Origin: Muribaculaceae bacterium
GTDB taxonomy: Bacteria > Bacteroidota > Bacteroidia > Bacteroidales > Muribaculaceae
Direction: 5' to 3'
Assembly: GCA_017462345.1 (NCBI GenBank)
Contig: JAFTRI010000008.1
Location: 58,810 to 122,809, forward strand
DNA: 64,000 nucleotides
This document shows positions 9,014-17,860 of this stretch, in pieces (the stretch's first letter is position 1; each line of letters starts with the position of its first letter). Below the pieces are notes generated by a model, which saw only the letters and a list, made by a program, of their open reading frames with translations, made no database searches and was not told where the DNA came from. The position numbers were made by a program, and so were the translations under genes.

Positions 9014-9019
9014 AAGATA
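9012..9019 (-). promoter_or_regulatory. Possible -7 box for the structured leader
   Basis: TATCTTCG differs from TAnnTTTG at one base. If used, transcription would start near 9008 and remove a few bases of leader segment A, so the true start may lie a little upstream. Confidence 0.3.
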
Positions 9020-9041
9020 AAATTTCAATAACACCTTTTTC

Positions 9042-9057
9042 GGCGGAATATTCCGCC
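9042..9057. promoter_or_regulatory. Perfect 16-base palindrome, candidate operator
   Basis: GGCGGAATATTCCGCC is a perfect palindrome. It lies 22 bases upstream of the possible -7 box of the leader and about 110 bases upstream of the divergent ispE promoter. This is a suitable place for a dimeric regulator acting on the leader transcript; the regulator is unknown. Confidence 0.5.
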
Positions 9058-9168
9058 ATTCAACAAATTCTCGAAACCGTTGGGAGCTGACGATGCAGTC
9101 CCATTCCGGAATCGTTGACAAAATTAACCAATTTCGATGATATTGTATGCCGGTCAGCGGATTTTTCG

Positions 9169-9176
9169 TAATTTTG
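9169..9176 (+). promoter_or_regulatory. -7 promoter box for ispE
   Basis: TAATTTTG, 17 bases upstream of the ATG at 9194. It implies a leader of only about ten bases and excludes the longer open frame that begins at 9137. Confidence 0.6.
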
Positions 9177-9193
9177 AGAAATATTGTTTTTCT

Positions 9194-10015
9194 ATGGTTG
9201 TATTTCCCAATGCGAAGATAAACCTGGGGCTTAACATCGTCGGACGGCGTGCCGACGGATACCACAATATCGAGACAGTAATGTACCCGGTGGGATGGTG
9301 TGACGTGTTAGAGATAGTCCCGGCAAAAGGCGGCAACACAACGCTCACCGTCACGGGACGCGGTGTGGACTGTCCGCCTGAAAAGAATCTGGTAATGAAA
9401 GCCTACAGGTTGTTGAGGGAACAGGCCGATATCCCCGACGTGGATATATATCTGCGCAAGATTATTCCCGACGGGGCGGGATTAGGCGGAGGGTCGGCCG
9501 ATGCCTCATTCACGCTGATGTGCCTGAACGGCCTCTTTAATCTCAATCTCAGCACCTTGCAACTGACCGCTATGGCATCCCGCATAGGCGCCGACTGCCC
9601 GTTCTTCATCCATAACCGTCCGATGCTTGCAACCGGAATAGGCACCGATTTCACCCCGATAGACCTTGACATGTCAGGCTACACGATTGCTATAGTCAAG
9701 CCACAAGCGAGCGTTCCCACGGCAAAGGCCTACTCGGGCGTGATCCCACGGCCGTCAACCCTTGACCTCAGGGAATCGCTGATGCCCGAGCCCGCCCACT
9801 GGAACGGTATCGTGAAGAATGATTTTGAAACCACCGTATTTCCCGCCTATCCCGAGATAAGAGATGTCAAGGCCAAGCTACAACAGGCGGGAGCGGAATA
9901 CGTGTCCATGTCAGGTTCAGGTTCTGCAGTCTATGGGATATTCCGGGGTGACATTTTGTCAGAAAAGCTGAAACGGGATTTTCCGGGGCATGACATATTC
10001 ACAGGCAACATGTGA
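9194..10015 (+). CDS. ispE: 4-diphosphocytidyl-2-C-methyl-D-erythritol kinase
   Basis: A GHMP-family kinase of 273 residues in the non-mevalonate isoprenoid pathway; it phosphorylates CDP-methylerythritol with ATP. Visible are the N-terminal PNAKINLGL with Lys8, the glycine-rich ATP loop IPDGAGLGGGSADAS (residues 91-105), GADCPFF with the catalytic Asp134, and the C-terminal MSGSGSAVYG motif. The start at 9194 is set by the promoter box. It is probably monocistronic. dxs, the first enzyme of the same pathway, is at the far right of the window. Confidence 0.95.
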   Translation: MVVFPNAKINLGLNIVGRRADGYHNIETVMYPVGWCDVLEIVPAKGGNTTLTVTGRGVDCPPEKNLVMKAYRLLREQADIPDVDIYLRKIIPDGAGLGGGSADASFTLMCLNGLFNLNLSTLQLTAMASRIGADCPFFIHNRPMLATGIGTDFTPIDLDMSGYTIAIVKPQASVPTAKAYSGVIPRPSTLDLRESLMPEPAHWNGIVKNDFETTVFPAYPEIRDVKAKLQQAGAEYVSMSGSGSAVYGIFRGDILSEKLKRDFPGHDIFTGNM

Positions 10016-10139
10016 TAATTGAACGAAATTCACATCAGAGCGTTATCTTTTTAATCCAAAGCCGTTCCGTTGAATCACTTTGGCAACGTTTTTGTTATTA
10101 CATTGGCAATGACCGACAAGACAAAATAATTACAAATAT

Positions 10140-10712
10140 ATGAGCAAATCAAACGAAGATACCAAAAAGGAAAAAATCGAAGAACAGGAAACAGCCGAGG
10201 CAACCGACACCCGGGCCGCAAACGATGAAACGGCAGAAATGACCCCGGAGGAGGCTATGGTCAAGGAACTTGACGAGACCAAAGCCCAATTGGAAAAAGA
10301 AAAAAAAGAATACCTTTTCCTAATGGCCGAATTTGACAACTTCCGCAAACGCACCCTGAAAGAGAAGGCTGAAATAATACGCAACGCGACTGAAAACGCA
10401 ATGAAAGGGATACTCCCGATCGTAGACGACTTCGAGCGCGGCATCGATGCGTCAAAAAATGTATCGGACGCCGATGCGATAAGGGAGGGGATGGAGATAA
10501 TCTACAACAAGTTTATCAAATATCTCGAACAGAACGGAGTAAAGGCAATCGACAGCAACGGTGCCGACTTTGACACCGAACTGCATGAAGCCATCGCGAT
10601 GGTCCCCACCGAAGATGACGCCTGCAAAGGGAAAGTCATCGACACCGTTTCAAAAGGATATACAATCAACGACAAAGTGCTCCGCCACGCCAAAGTAGCA
10701 GTAGGACAATAA
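10140..10712 (+). CDS. grpE: Nucleotide exchange factor GrpE
   Basis: A 190-residue co-chaperone that releases ADP from DnaK. The N-terminal third is a charged Glu/Lys-rich coiled coil. The GrpE core follows: [13 protein letters not shown], then [13 protein letters not shown] and the C-terminal beta domain with [26 protein letters not shown]. It lies 25 bases upstream of dnaJ, so the two form an operon, as in many Bacteroidetes; dnaK is not in the window. Two TTGGCAA repeats sit in the upstream region (about 10080 and 10105), but I see no exact TAnnTTTG box. Confidence 0.96.
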   Translation: MSKSNEDTKKEKIEEQETAEATDTRAANDETAEMTPEEAMVKELDETKAQLEKEKKEYLFLMAEFDNFRKRTLKEKAEIIRNATENAMKGILPIVDDFERGIDASKNVSDADAIREGMEIIYNKFIKYLEQNGVKAIDSNGADFDTELHEAIAMVPTEDDACKGKVIDTVSKGYTINDKVLRHAKVAVGQ

Positions 10713-10737
10713 CCCCCAACACGAGAAGCGACAACCA

Positions 10738-11904
10738 ATGGAAAAGAGAGATTACTACGAAGTGCTCGGTGTGAGCAAGACTGCATCGGCCGACGAGCTG
10801 AAGAAGGCTTACCGCAAGATGGCCATCAAGTACCATCCCGACAAAAATCCCGGAGACAAGGAAGCCGAAGAGAAGTTCAAGGAGGCAGCGGAAGCCTACG
10901 ATGTGTTGAGCAATCCCGACAAGCGGGCAAAATATGACCAATGGGGACATAACATGGGCCCGCAAGGATTCCCCGGTGGCGGCGGAGGCGGCTTCTACAG
11001 CAGCGGAGGAATGTCAATGGAAGACATTTTCGCCCAGTTTGGCGACCTGTTCGGCGGACGCTACGGAGGTTTCGGCGGATTTGGCGGAGCAGCCGGCGCG
11101 CGCACCCGGCGCACCCGTAAAGGCAGCGACCTGCGCATCAAGGTAAAACTCACGCTTGAAGAGATTTCCAAGGGTGTTTCCAAGACACTCAAGATTCCTG
11201 CCATGGTAAAATGCAGCCACTGCGACGGCACAGGAGCAAAGGACGGCAAAGCATTCAAGACATGTAACACCTGCCACGGAAGCGGATCGGTGGTACACAC
11301 CCAGAACACGATACTCGGCACAATGCAGTCGACCGTAACATGTCCCGAATGTAACGGAGAAGGGAAAGTCATTACCGAAAAATGCACTTTCTGCAACGGA
11401 GAGGGCGTGGAACGGAAAGAGAATGTAGTGACATTCAATATCCCTGCCGGAGTATCAGACGAGATGGTACTGACTGTCAAGGGTAAAGGAAATGCAGCGC
11501 GTCATGGCGGCGTCAACGGAGACCTGCTTGTCGTTATTGAAGAAGAAAAACATCCCGACCTGATACGTGACGGGAATGACGTAATCTACAATCTTATGCT
11601 CGACATTCCCACGGCAGCACTCGGTGGCTCGGTGGAGATTCCGACAATTTCAGGTCGTGCGCGTGTGAAGATAGAGCCGGGAACACAGCCCGGAAAAGTG
11701 TTGCGTCTGCGTGGCAAGGGGCTTCCGTCAACCGAAGGCTACGGCACGGGGGACGAGCTGATAAACATCATGGTATATGTCCCGGAAAAGCTCAGTGACA
11801 GTGAACGTGCTACGTTCGAGAACCTGCGCAGCTCGTCAAACATGCAACCGGACGAAAGCGCCAAGAAACGTGTATTCAGCAAATTAAGACACATCTTTGA
11901 CTGA
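10738..11904 (+). CDS. dnaJ: Chaperone protein DnaJ
   Basis: A type I DnaJ of 388 residues. The J domain carries HPD at residues 33-35 and stimulates DnaK ATPase. A long Gly/Phe linker follows ([15 protein letters not shown] and [12 protein letters not shown]). Then come four zinc-binding CxxCxGxG repeats ([32 protein letters not shown]) and the two substrate-binding C-terminal domains. It is downstream of grpE in one operon and is closed by a strong terminator. Confidence 0.97.
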   Translation: MEKRDYYEVLGVSKTASADELKKAYRKMAIKYHPDKNPGDKEAEEKFKEAAEAYDVLSNPDKRAKYDQWGHNMGPQGFPGGGGGGFYSSGGMSMEDIFAQFGDLFGGRYGGFGGFGGAAGARTRRTRKGSDLRIKVKLTLEEISKGVSKTLKIPAMVKCSHCDGTGAKDGKAFKTCNTCHGSGSVVHTQNTILGTMQSTVTCPECNGEGKVITEKCTFCNGEGVERKENVVTFNIPAGVSDEMVLTVKGKGNAARHGGVNGDLLVVIEEEKHPDLIRDGNDVIYNLMLDIPTAALGGSVEIPTISGRARVKIEPGTQPGKVLRLRGKGLPSTEGYGTGDELINIMVYVPEKLSDSERATFENLRSSSNMQPDESAKKRVFSKLRHIFD

Positions 11905-11930
11905 TTAATCACTTACCGGCAGAAAACAAG

Positions 11931-11969
11931 ACCGGTGGCAGGAGTCGATTGACCCTGCCACCGGTTTTT
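11931..11969 (+). terminator. Rho-independent terminator after grpE-dnaJ
   Basis: ACCGGTGGCAGG (11931-11942) pairs perfectly with CCTGCCACCGGT (11954-11965), followed by a run of T. Confidence 0.85.
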
Positions 11970-12048
11970 GCATACAGCCTGTCACAGGCCGCATCGCATC
12001 CGACAAAATACGCACATTTATTACAAAACTAATTACTACTACACTGTA

Positions 12049-12705
12049 TCATATATAATATTCCACCATTTCAACCAATCCGGCTCTCAATGCATATTTT
12101 GTCGCCTCATGAACATTATTGACCTCCAGTTTACGGAAAATGTTCTTCTTATGGGTTATGACCGTGTGTACACTTGAATTTCTGGCTACCGCAATTTCCT
12201 TAGCCGACTTTCCGAGAGCTATCAGTTTCAGCACTTCGGTCTCTGCCGACGTAAGGGGAGTTTCCATCCCCGACCTTGCCCTGACCCCGGCCAACAACAG
12301 ATTGGCAACCCTATGGCACAAGAAACGTTCGCCATTCAGCGCACATTTCAACGCTGCCCTTATTTCCTCATCAGAAGAATCCTTCAACAACAGGCTGACC
12401 GACTGTTCCGCCGACAAGCGGCGTATAAAATCCTCGCTCAACTCATTGGAAAATATTATCCAACGGCTACGCGGGAAACGTTTCCCGATTACCAATAATT
12501 CCGCATCACTCCTGATGTCAGACAATACGTAGTCAAGAACCACAACCGCATCACCGTCACATTTCATCAACGCCGACAAAAGCCCCTTTTTATCACAAAC
12601 CTCACATATCGGAGCCCCGTGGGCCACTTGCTGGACATACCATCCCAACCCCACACGCGTTATATCCTGGTTGTCGGCGATGATGAACGTCACGGCTTCA
12701 CACAT
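12049..12705 (-). CDS. LuxR/NarL-type response regulator
   Basis: A 218-residue two-domain regulator. The receiver domain has Asp11 in FIIADNQD and the likely phosphoacceptor Asp58 in VVVLDYVLSD. A C-terminal LuxR helix-turn-helix begins at LTSAETEVLKLIALGKSAKEI and continues VHTVITHKKNIFRKL. No histidine kinase is adjacent, so it is an orphan here. It starts 11 bases after cysK on the same strand and is probably co-transcribed with it. A role in sulfur or redox control would be guesswork. Confidence 0.88.
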   Translation of the reverse strand: MCEAVTFIIADNQDITRVGLGWYVQQVAHGAPICEVCDKKGLLSALMKCDGDAVVVLDYVLSDIRSDAELLVIGKRFPRSRWIIFSNELSEDFIRRLSAEQSVSLLLKDSSDEEIRAALKCALNGERFLCHRVANLLLAGVRARSGMETPLTSAETEVLKLIALGKSAKEIAVARNSSVHTVITHKKNIFRKLEVNNVHEATKYALRAGLVEMVEYYI

Positions 12706-12716
12706 ATATATACAAC

Positions 12717-13664
12717 TTATAATGGATAGTCTTCAAAAGCATACAGAACGGTCGAGAGATAACGCTCTCCGGTATCGGAAAGAATCACCACAATCGTCTT
12801 TCCGGCATTCTCCTCCTCCTTGGCCAACTGTATGGCGGCATACAATGCCGCACCCGACGATATTCCCACAAGAAGCCCCTCTTTACGGGCAAGCAATCTC
12901 GATGCCCCTATCGCATCATTGTCCTTTACACGAATTATCCTGTCGGCAATCGCGGCATTAAAATTCTTCGGGACAAAACCCGCCCCGATGCCCTGTATCT
13001 TATGTGGTCCCGGCTGTCCGCCTGAAAGCACCGGCGAGCTGTCGGGCTCGACAGCTACAGCCTCCACATCAGGATTATGCTTTTTCAGCCCCTCGGCTGT
13101 TCCGCTTAACGTTCCTCCGGTCCCTACTCCGGCAACAAATATATCAACTTTCCCATCTGTGTCCCGCCATATCTCCTCTGCTGTAGTACGGCCATGCACC
13201 TCAGGATTGGCGGGATTCTCAAACTGCTGTAAGATAATGGAGCCGGGATGTTCATCTTTCAGTTCATTAGCCCTGCGTATCGCGCCCTTCATACCTTCGC
13301 TCCCGGGGGTAAGCACCAATGTCGCGCCCAAAGCCTTCAACAGATTCTGACGTTCAATGCTCATCGTCTCAGGCATGGTCAGGATGAGCCGGTACCCCTT
13401 GACCGAGGCAACCCATGCCAGACCTATTCCGGTATTGCCACTGGTGGGTTCTATTATAACCGCACCCGGAGCAAGCAATCCTTTCTTTTCAGCGTCCTCA
13501 ATCATCGCAAGCGCGATACGGTCCTTAACGCTGCCGCCCGGATTGAAATACTCCAGCTTTACTATAACCTTTGCCTTAAGATTTTCCGACTTTTCAATAT
13601 TGGAAACCTCCAACAACGGGGTCTTACCGACCAATTCAGTCAAATCACCATAAATTCGTGCCAT
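12717..13664 (-). CDS. cysK: Cysteine synthase A (O-acetylserine sulfhydrylase)
   Basis: A 315-residue PLP enzyme that makes cysteine from O-acetylserine and sulfide. The PLP lysine is Lys47 in NPGGSVKDR, the substrate loop is [10 protein letters not shown], and the phosphate-binding [16 protein letters not shown] and C-terminal [11 protein letters not shown] motifs are present. Length and motifs fit CysK rather than cystathionine beta-synthase. A TACATTTG promoter box lies 26 bases upstream. It is the first gene of a probable two-gene operon with the response regulator. Confidence 0.95.
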   Translation of the reverse strand: MARIYGDLTELVGKTPLLEVSNIEKSENLKAKVIVKLEYFNPGGSVKDRIALAMIEDAEKKGLLAPGAVIIEPTSGNTGIGLAWVASVKGYRLILTMPETMSIERQNLLKALGATLVLTPGSEGMKGAIRRANELKDEHPGSIILQQFENPANPEVHGRTTAEEIWRDTDGKVDIFVAGVGTGGTLSGTAEGLKKHNPDVEAVAVEPDSSPVLSGGQPGPHKIQGIGAGFVPKNFNAAIADRIIRVKDNDAIGASRLLARKEGLLVGISSGAALYAAIQLAKEEENAGKTIVVILSDTGERYLSTVLYAFEDYPL

Positions 13665-13689
13665 AATCGTGCTTATTAAAAGTTACATG

Positions 13690-13697
13690 CAAATGTA
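13690..13697 (-). promoter_or_regulatory. -7 promoter box for cysK
   Basis: TACATTTG on the minus strand, predicting a leader of about 22 bases. It is divergent from the porin promoter at 13808-13815. Confidence 0.55.
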
Positions 13698-13807
13698 GGA
13701 CGAATTCCACTACCCCGCAATACCACATCTGCGGTATATTTCGTGTAACTTGTCTATATTATATATGAGTCTGGCATAAGTTTTCACGTTATTTTAATTA
13801 TATTGGC

Positions 13808-13815
13808 TACCTTTG
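13808..13815 (+). promoter_or_regulatory. -7 promoter box for the FadL-type porin
   Basis: TACCTTTG, an exact match to TAnnTTTG, 30 bases upstream of the ATG at 13846. Confidence 0.6.
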
Positions 13816-13845
13816 TCCCAAATTTTGTGAAATTGAACAGTATTT

Positions 13846-15240
13846 ATGAAAAAATTGATTTTATCTGTAGCAGCGATTGCTACATCACTCACCATGACGG
13901 GTGAAGGCTATCAGGTTAACACACTGAGTACAAAACAGGAAGGCATGGGGCATGTCGGTACAGGCATGAAGCTGGGAGCTGAAAGCATGATTTTTAACCC
14001 CGCCGGAATGGCATTTATGGACAAGACCGTCGATTTGTCAGCCAATGTTTCCGGTATTATTTCCGAAGCTACCGCCACACTCCCTGACGGCAGCAAATAC
14101 GAGACCAGCAGCGACGTGAGTACCCCGTTTGCAATAAGCGGTGCATTTTCCATATACGACAACCTGAAAGCCGGTGTGACGATAAACACACCCTACGGCA
14201 GTGGAATAGACTGGACCGACAACTGGCCGGGAGCCATACTCAATCAGTCAGTAAAGCTTCAGGTATTCAATATACAGCCTACGGTAGCATACCGTATACT
14301 ACCGAACCTGTCGGTAGGTGCCGGACTGATGATCGCATGGGGGAATATCGACCTGAACAAAGGGCTGATAAATGCATCGGCAATAAACGCGGTCATCCCG
14401 GGTGCGGTAAGGCAACAGTTGGCTCAGCAGTCAGGCCTACCGGCAGAAGCGATTCCGGCCGATATGGTTGAACAGTATGCCGCCGGAATGTATCTGGACG
14501 AGGAGATCACCCCCGCATCGGTCAACCTCAACGGAACGGCTGAAATCGCTGTAGGTTTCAATGTCGGTGCAATGTGGGATATCAATGAGAAGATAACGGT
14601 CGGAGTAAGCTACCGTTCAAAGATGGACATGAAAGTAAAGGCCGGAGATGCCGCACTCACCTACAACATCCCCAACGAAACAGTAAGAAATATGGTCAAA
14701 GCCAAATTGAACGTTCTTGACAACACCAACTTTTCCGCACAACTTCCTGCGGTTTCCGTTCTCTCATTCGGTATCAGCTACAGACCGATAGACAAGCTCA
14801 CTCTCGCATTCGATGCACAGATGAGCGGCTGGAGTGACTATGAAGAACTCAACATAGACTTCGTCGGGCTGGAAGCTCCGTTTGATCAGCACCTGACCAA
14901 AAACTACAGCGACTCATGGGCATTCCGCCTCGGGGCACAATACGCGCTGACCGACCGGTTTGATGTCCGCACCGGATTTATCGTTGACACCACACCCGTC
15001 GATGAAAACTACTTCAACCCCGAAACCCCCGGCATGACCCGTCTTGAACCGTGTGCAGGATTCTCATTCCGCCCCACTCCACGGGTATCTATTGACCTCG
15101 CATTTACCTACGTCGCCGGTGTAGCCCGTGAAGGCTCAAATTCCTACCGGAATTTTCTCTCGGGACAGACAGAAACATTCAAGGCGAAATACGATGTCAA
15201 CGCATTCATCCCCGCAATCGGTCTAAGCTACTCATTCTGA
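13846..15240 (+). CDS. FadL/OmpP1/TodX-family outer-membrane transporter
   Basis: A 464-residue outer-membrane beta barrel. A short signal peptide (MKKLILSVAAIATSLTMTG) is followed by the FadL N-terminal hatch region with STKQEGMGHVGTG and the diagnostic FNPAGMAF (NPA) motif. Many alternating beta strands follow, and the protein ends in Phe (GLSYSF), the usual outer-membrane insertion signal. The family imports long-chain fatty acids or other hydrophobic compounds; the substrate here is unknown. It has its own promoter and terminator, so it is monocistronic. Confidence 0.9.
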   Translation: MKKLILSVAAIATSLTMTGEGYQVNTLSTKQEGMGHVGTGMKLGAESMIFNPAGMAFMDKTVDLSANVSGIISEATATLPDGSKYETSSDVSTPFAISGAFSIYDNLKAGVTINTPYGSGIDWTDNWPGAILNQSVKLQVFNIQPTVAYRILPNLSVGAGLMIAWGNIDLNKGLINASAINAVIPGAVRQQLAQQSGLPAEAIPADMVEQYAAGMYLDEEITPASVNLNGTAEIAVGFNVGAMWDINEKITVGVSYRSKMDMKVKAGDAALTYNIPNETVRNMVKAKLNVLDNTNFSAQLPAVSVLSFGISYRPIDKLTLAFDAQMSGWSDYEELNIDFVGLEAPFDQHLTKNYSDSWAFRLGAQYALTDRFDVRTGFIVDTTPVDENYFNPETPGMTRLEPCAGFSFRPTPRVSIDLAFTYVAGVAREGSNSYRNFLSGQTETFKAKYDVNAFIPAIGLSYSF

Positions 15241-15265
15241 CACTCATATCCGCCCTTAGTATCAC

Positions 15266-15303
15266 ACAAAGGCAAGCGCATCTCCCCGCTTGCCTTTGTT
15301 TTT
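15266..15303 (+). terminator. Terminator after the FadL-type gene
   Basis: ACAAAGGCAAGC (15266-15277) and GCTTGCCTTTGT (15288-15299) form a perfect 12-pair stem followed by T residues. Confidence 0.85.
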
Positions 15304-15411
15304 CACCCCACACTGCACTCCCCACTACCCGGCATAATCAGGCATAAAATATAGGCTGTTTCAGACTCACCTTTTCCCTCTTTTTGTCCTCCCTACCTGA
15401 TTTTTGGGTAT

Positions 15412-15454
15412 AAAAAAGGGTGTAAATCTCGTAACTACTTGATTTACACCCTTT
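15412..15454 (-). terminator. Terminator of tRNA-Ser
   Basis: On the minus strand AAAGGGTGTAAATC pairs with GATTTACACCCTTT and runs into further T residues. It starts 5 bases after the tRNA. Confidence 0.8.
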
Positions 15455-15458
15455 GCTG

Positions 15459-15543
15459 CGGAGAGAGAGGGATTCGAACCCCCGGAGGTGTTACCCTCAA
15501 CGGTTTTCAAGACCGCCGCAATCGACCACTCTGCCATCTCTCC
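15459..15543 (-). tRNA. tRNA-Ser (anticodon TGA)
   Basis: An 85-base class II tRNA. The acceptor arm GGAGAGA/TCTCTCC closes it, the anticodon loop is CTTGAAA with TGA, a long variable arm is present, and the T arm contains GGTTCGAATCC. The discriminator is G and CCA is not encoded. It has its own promoter box (TACCTTTG) and terminator. Confidence 0.97.
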
Positions 15544-15570
15544 AATGGTCGTCTTCCTGATTTCCGAGTG

Positions 15571-15578
15571 CAAAGGTA
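15571..15578 (-). promoter_or_regulatory. -7 promoter box for tRNA-Ser
   Basis: TACCTTTG on the minus strand, 27 bases before the mature tRNA 5' end. Confidence 0.55.
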
Positions 15579-15633
15579 ATCATTTTTTTTGTTCCATGCA
15601 ACAGTTAATCCGATTTTTTTTGAAAAGATTTAT

Positions 15634-16491
15634 TTACTTGTCATCAATTTTCTTTAGCACGAGCACGACATTGTCATCATTATCATACATCACGGCAGTA
15701 TCATCCTTACCCTTACGGCACACATCAACCTCCTCAAGCGCAATAAGGAACGATGTCTCACGCTTTGCATTGTCACAAGCCATACGCGTGGTCACTATCT
15801 GCTGGAACTGGATAGCATCCTCCTTGTCCGGATCTATATATAGCGTCCCATTCAGTATATTGCAGCCGGTATTTCCGTGAATACGCAATTCGGGAATATC
15901 AATCAACAGCTGCACACCCTCGTCATCGCAGCTTTTCCCCTTAATCGACATGACACGCCAAGCACCGTTAAGATAATCCATATTATGCTTCCGCAGAGTA
16001 AGTAACCCCTCATTACCGCTGTTATACAATAACAGATAATACTCGTTTCCTTTCCTTTCGATAGAGTAGGAATACACCTCACCCAACGCCTTGTTTATCT
16101 CCACATCATGTTCAGCCTCGGCACAATACCGTTGCGTAGAGATAACATTCCCGAGAGATATACGCCGCCCCTGTTCTACCGTAAAATCCCCGTTTACAAT
16201 GTTGCAGCCGTTAGAACCATAAAACCGGTTATCGGCCACACTGAAATTCAGGTATGGACGTTCATCCCCCTCCACTTTCTTACTTCCCACCTTATATATG
16301 ACCCACTCTCCGTTAAGCAACTTTTTCGACAGTTTTATCTGACTTTCCACAACCTCCGATTCCGTTGCTCCCGGAGTCACCGTTATTTCAGCCGGTTGCC
16401 CGGACGGTTTGTCCGACGCCTTGAATAACGCACACCCAGAAAAAGGCATCATGAATATCGCCACAATAACTACACCTATGTATCTTTTCAT
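15634..16491 (-). CDS. Lipoprotein with two META (HslJ-like) domains
   Basis: A 285-residue predicted lipoprotein with lipobox FSGC (Cys20). Two META domains follow in tandem. The first is near residues 60-165 ([10 protein letters not shown], then [12 protein letters not shown] and a TQRYCAE segment). The second is near 170-280 ([10 protein letters not shown], then [11 protein letters not shown] and TTRMACD). The repeated GCNxxNG and the paired Cys suggest a conserved fold with a disulfide. META domains occur in HslJ, linked to heat shock and novobiocin tolerance in E. coli, but their biochemical role is unclear. It has its own promoter. Confidence 0.87.
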   Translation of the reverse strand: MKRYIGVVIVAIFMMPFSGCALFKASDKPSGQPAEITVTPGATESEVVESQIKLSKKLLNGEWVIYKVGSKKVEGDERPYLNFSVADNRFYGSNGCNIVNGDFTVEQGRRISLGNVISTQRYCAEAEHDVEINKALGEVYSYSIERKGNEYYLLLYNSGNEGLLTLRKHNMDYLNGAWRVMSIKGKSCDDEGVQLLIDIPELRIHGNTGCNILNGTLYIDPDKEDAIQFQQIVTTRMACDNAKRETSFLIALEEVDVCRKGKDDTAVMYDNDDNVVLVLKKIDDK

Positions 16492-16550
16492 ATCAAACGG
16501 ATTTTACGATTCAACAATGTAGGATAACCGAAGTTTTTCCTTACACATAA

Positions 16551-16558
16551 CAAAGATA
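16551..16558 (-). promoter_or_regulatory. -7 promoter box for the META lipoprotein
   Basis: TATCTTTG on the minus strand, giving a leader of about 56 bases. Confidence 0.55.
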
Positions 16559-16656
16559 CTGATTTTAATTATATTTCCACTGCCTTGCCATGACTCCGCT
16601 ACACTTTTAGCATTACAGTCAGCGGAATTAACATTGGTTGATTACCTATTTTTCCG

Positions 16657-16664
16657 TAATTTTG
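16657..16664 (+). promoter_or_regulatory. -7 promoter box for the chromate transporter-folC operon
   Basis: TAATTTTG, 24 bases upstream of the ATG at 16689. It rules out the longer open frame that begins at 16638. Confidence 0.6.
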
Positions 16665-16688
16665 TACCTAAATATTCACAGGTCACGG

Positions 16689-17285
16689 ATGGACAACATT
16701 TACCTGAAACTATTCCTCACATTCTTCAAGATAGGAGCATTCACTTTCGGTGGCGGATGGGCAATGATTTCAATCATCGAGAGAGAGATTGTCGACAAGC
16801 GCCATTGGCTTGACCGCGAAGAGTTCCTGAACCTGCTGGCAGTATCCCAATCCCTGCCCGGCATCCTTGCCGTAAACATCTCCGCAGCCGTAGGTGACCG
16901 TCTGCGTCACACACGAGGGAGCATCTGTGCCGCTCTGGGGACAATCCTCCCCTCATTCCTGATCATACTTGCCATAGCCATATTCCTGACACCGGATATA
17001 ATAAAGACCAACGAGACGATAGGCAAAATTTTCATGGGAATACGTCCGGCGGTCGTGGCACTCATAATCGCCCCTGTAATCACATCGGCACGGGCAGCAA
17101 GAATCGGCTGGAAAACCATCTCGATTCCCATTGCCGTAGCATTGCTGATATGGTCAAAAATCCCATATATATCCAACCCTATACTCTACATCATCCTTGG
17201 CGGTGCAGGAGGATATATCTGGTTCACAAGGCACCTGAAATCCATGCGGGCAGCCGGAACCGGACGAAAGGAGGCATCAGAATGA
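16689..17285 (+). CDS. Chromate transporter (CHR family), first half-subunit
   Basis: A 198-residue membrane protein that is one half of a split CHR transporter. It has the family signature TFGGGWAMISIIEREIV after the first helix, then a VSQSLPGILAVNIS segment and four to five further hydrophobic helices. Short-chain CHR proteins work as heteropairs; the partner is the next gene, which overlaps by 4 bases (ATGA). Chromate efflux is the named function of the family, but the physiological substrate in gut anaerobes is uncertain. Confidence 0.88.
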   Translation: MDNIYLKLFLTFFKIGAFTFGGGWAMISIIEREIVDKRHWLDREEFLNLLAVSQSLPGILAVNISAAVGDRLRHTRGSICAALGTILPSFLIILAIAIFLTPDIIKTNETIGKIFMGIRPAVVALIIAPVITSARAARIGWKTISIPIAVALLIWSKIPYISNPILYIILGGAGGYIWFTRHLKSMRAAGTGRKEASE

Positions 17286-17854
17286 CCGTATACCTGAAAC
17301 TCATCTGGGCCTATCTCAAAATAGGATTGTTCGGCTTCGGTGGCGGCTACGCGATGCTTGCTCTTATCGAACGTGAAATCGTCGGACAGGGATGGATTAC
17401 CCGTCAGGCATTCACCGACATCGTCGCAATCTCCCAAATGACACCGGGTCCCATCGGAATAAACTCCGCGACCTACATCGGCTATGTCGCTCCCGCAACA
17501 GCCAATCCGGCTCTCACCTCCCCTATGTGGGGCATCCTCGGCTCCATCATCTGCACACTCGTTGTGGTCATTCCGTCATTCACTCTGGTGATATACACAA
17601 GCCACCTGATTTCCCGACATAAGGACAGTGCCGTAATCAAAGGCATATTCTCCGGATTACGTCCCGTCACCGTCGGGCTTATTGCCTCAGCCGCCCTGCT
17701 TCTTATGAACGCCGAGAATTTCGGCACAACCGACTATAACATCACATGTAGCATAATTATATGCATAGTATCATTTGCGCTTGTATTTTTTGCGAAGATT
17801 CACCCCATCATCGTCATAATACTTGCCGGTCTATGCGGATTGATAATATACTAA
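17282..17854 (+). CDS. Chromate transporter (CHR family), second half-subunit
   Basis: A 190-residue partner of the preceding gene, also CHR: LFGFGGGYAMLALIEREIV near the start and ISQMTPGPIGINSATYIGY, the classic PGP motif, near residue 60. About five membrane helices follow. The start codon overlaps the stop of the first subunit (ATGA), which sets this start over the longer open frame from 17150. folC follows after 6 bases. Confidence 0.88.
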   Translation: MTVYLKLIWAYLKIGLFGFGGGYAMLALIEREIVGQGWITRQAFTDIVAISQMTPGPIGINSATYIGYVAPATANPALTSPMWGILGSIICTLVVVIPSFTLVIYTSHLISRHKDSAVIKGIFSGLRPVTVGLIASAALLLMNAENFGTTDYNITCSIIICIVSFALVFFAKIHPIIVIILAGLCGLIIY

Positions 17855-17860
17855 GACACC

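Noticed and set aside
10078-10115. Sigma-54 promoter upstream of grpE based on TTGGCA repeats
   Set aside because: No matching TGC element at the required spacing was found; the repeats are too short to call.
15367-15573. 68-codon open frame over the tRNA-Ser region
   Set aside because: It is the usual spurious frame read through a tRNA-Ser gene and its terminator.
16689-17854. Frameshifted single chromate transporter
   Set aside because: Each half has its own GFGGG signature and complete length, and split CHR pairs are normal.
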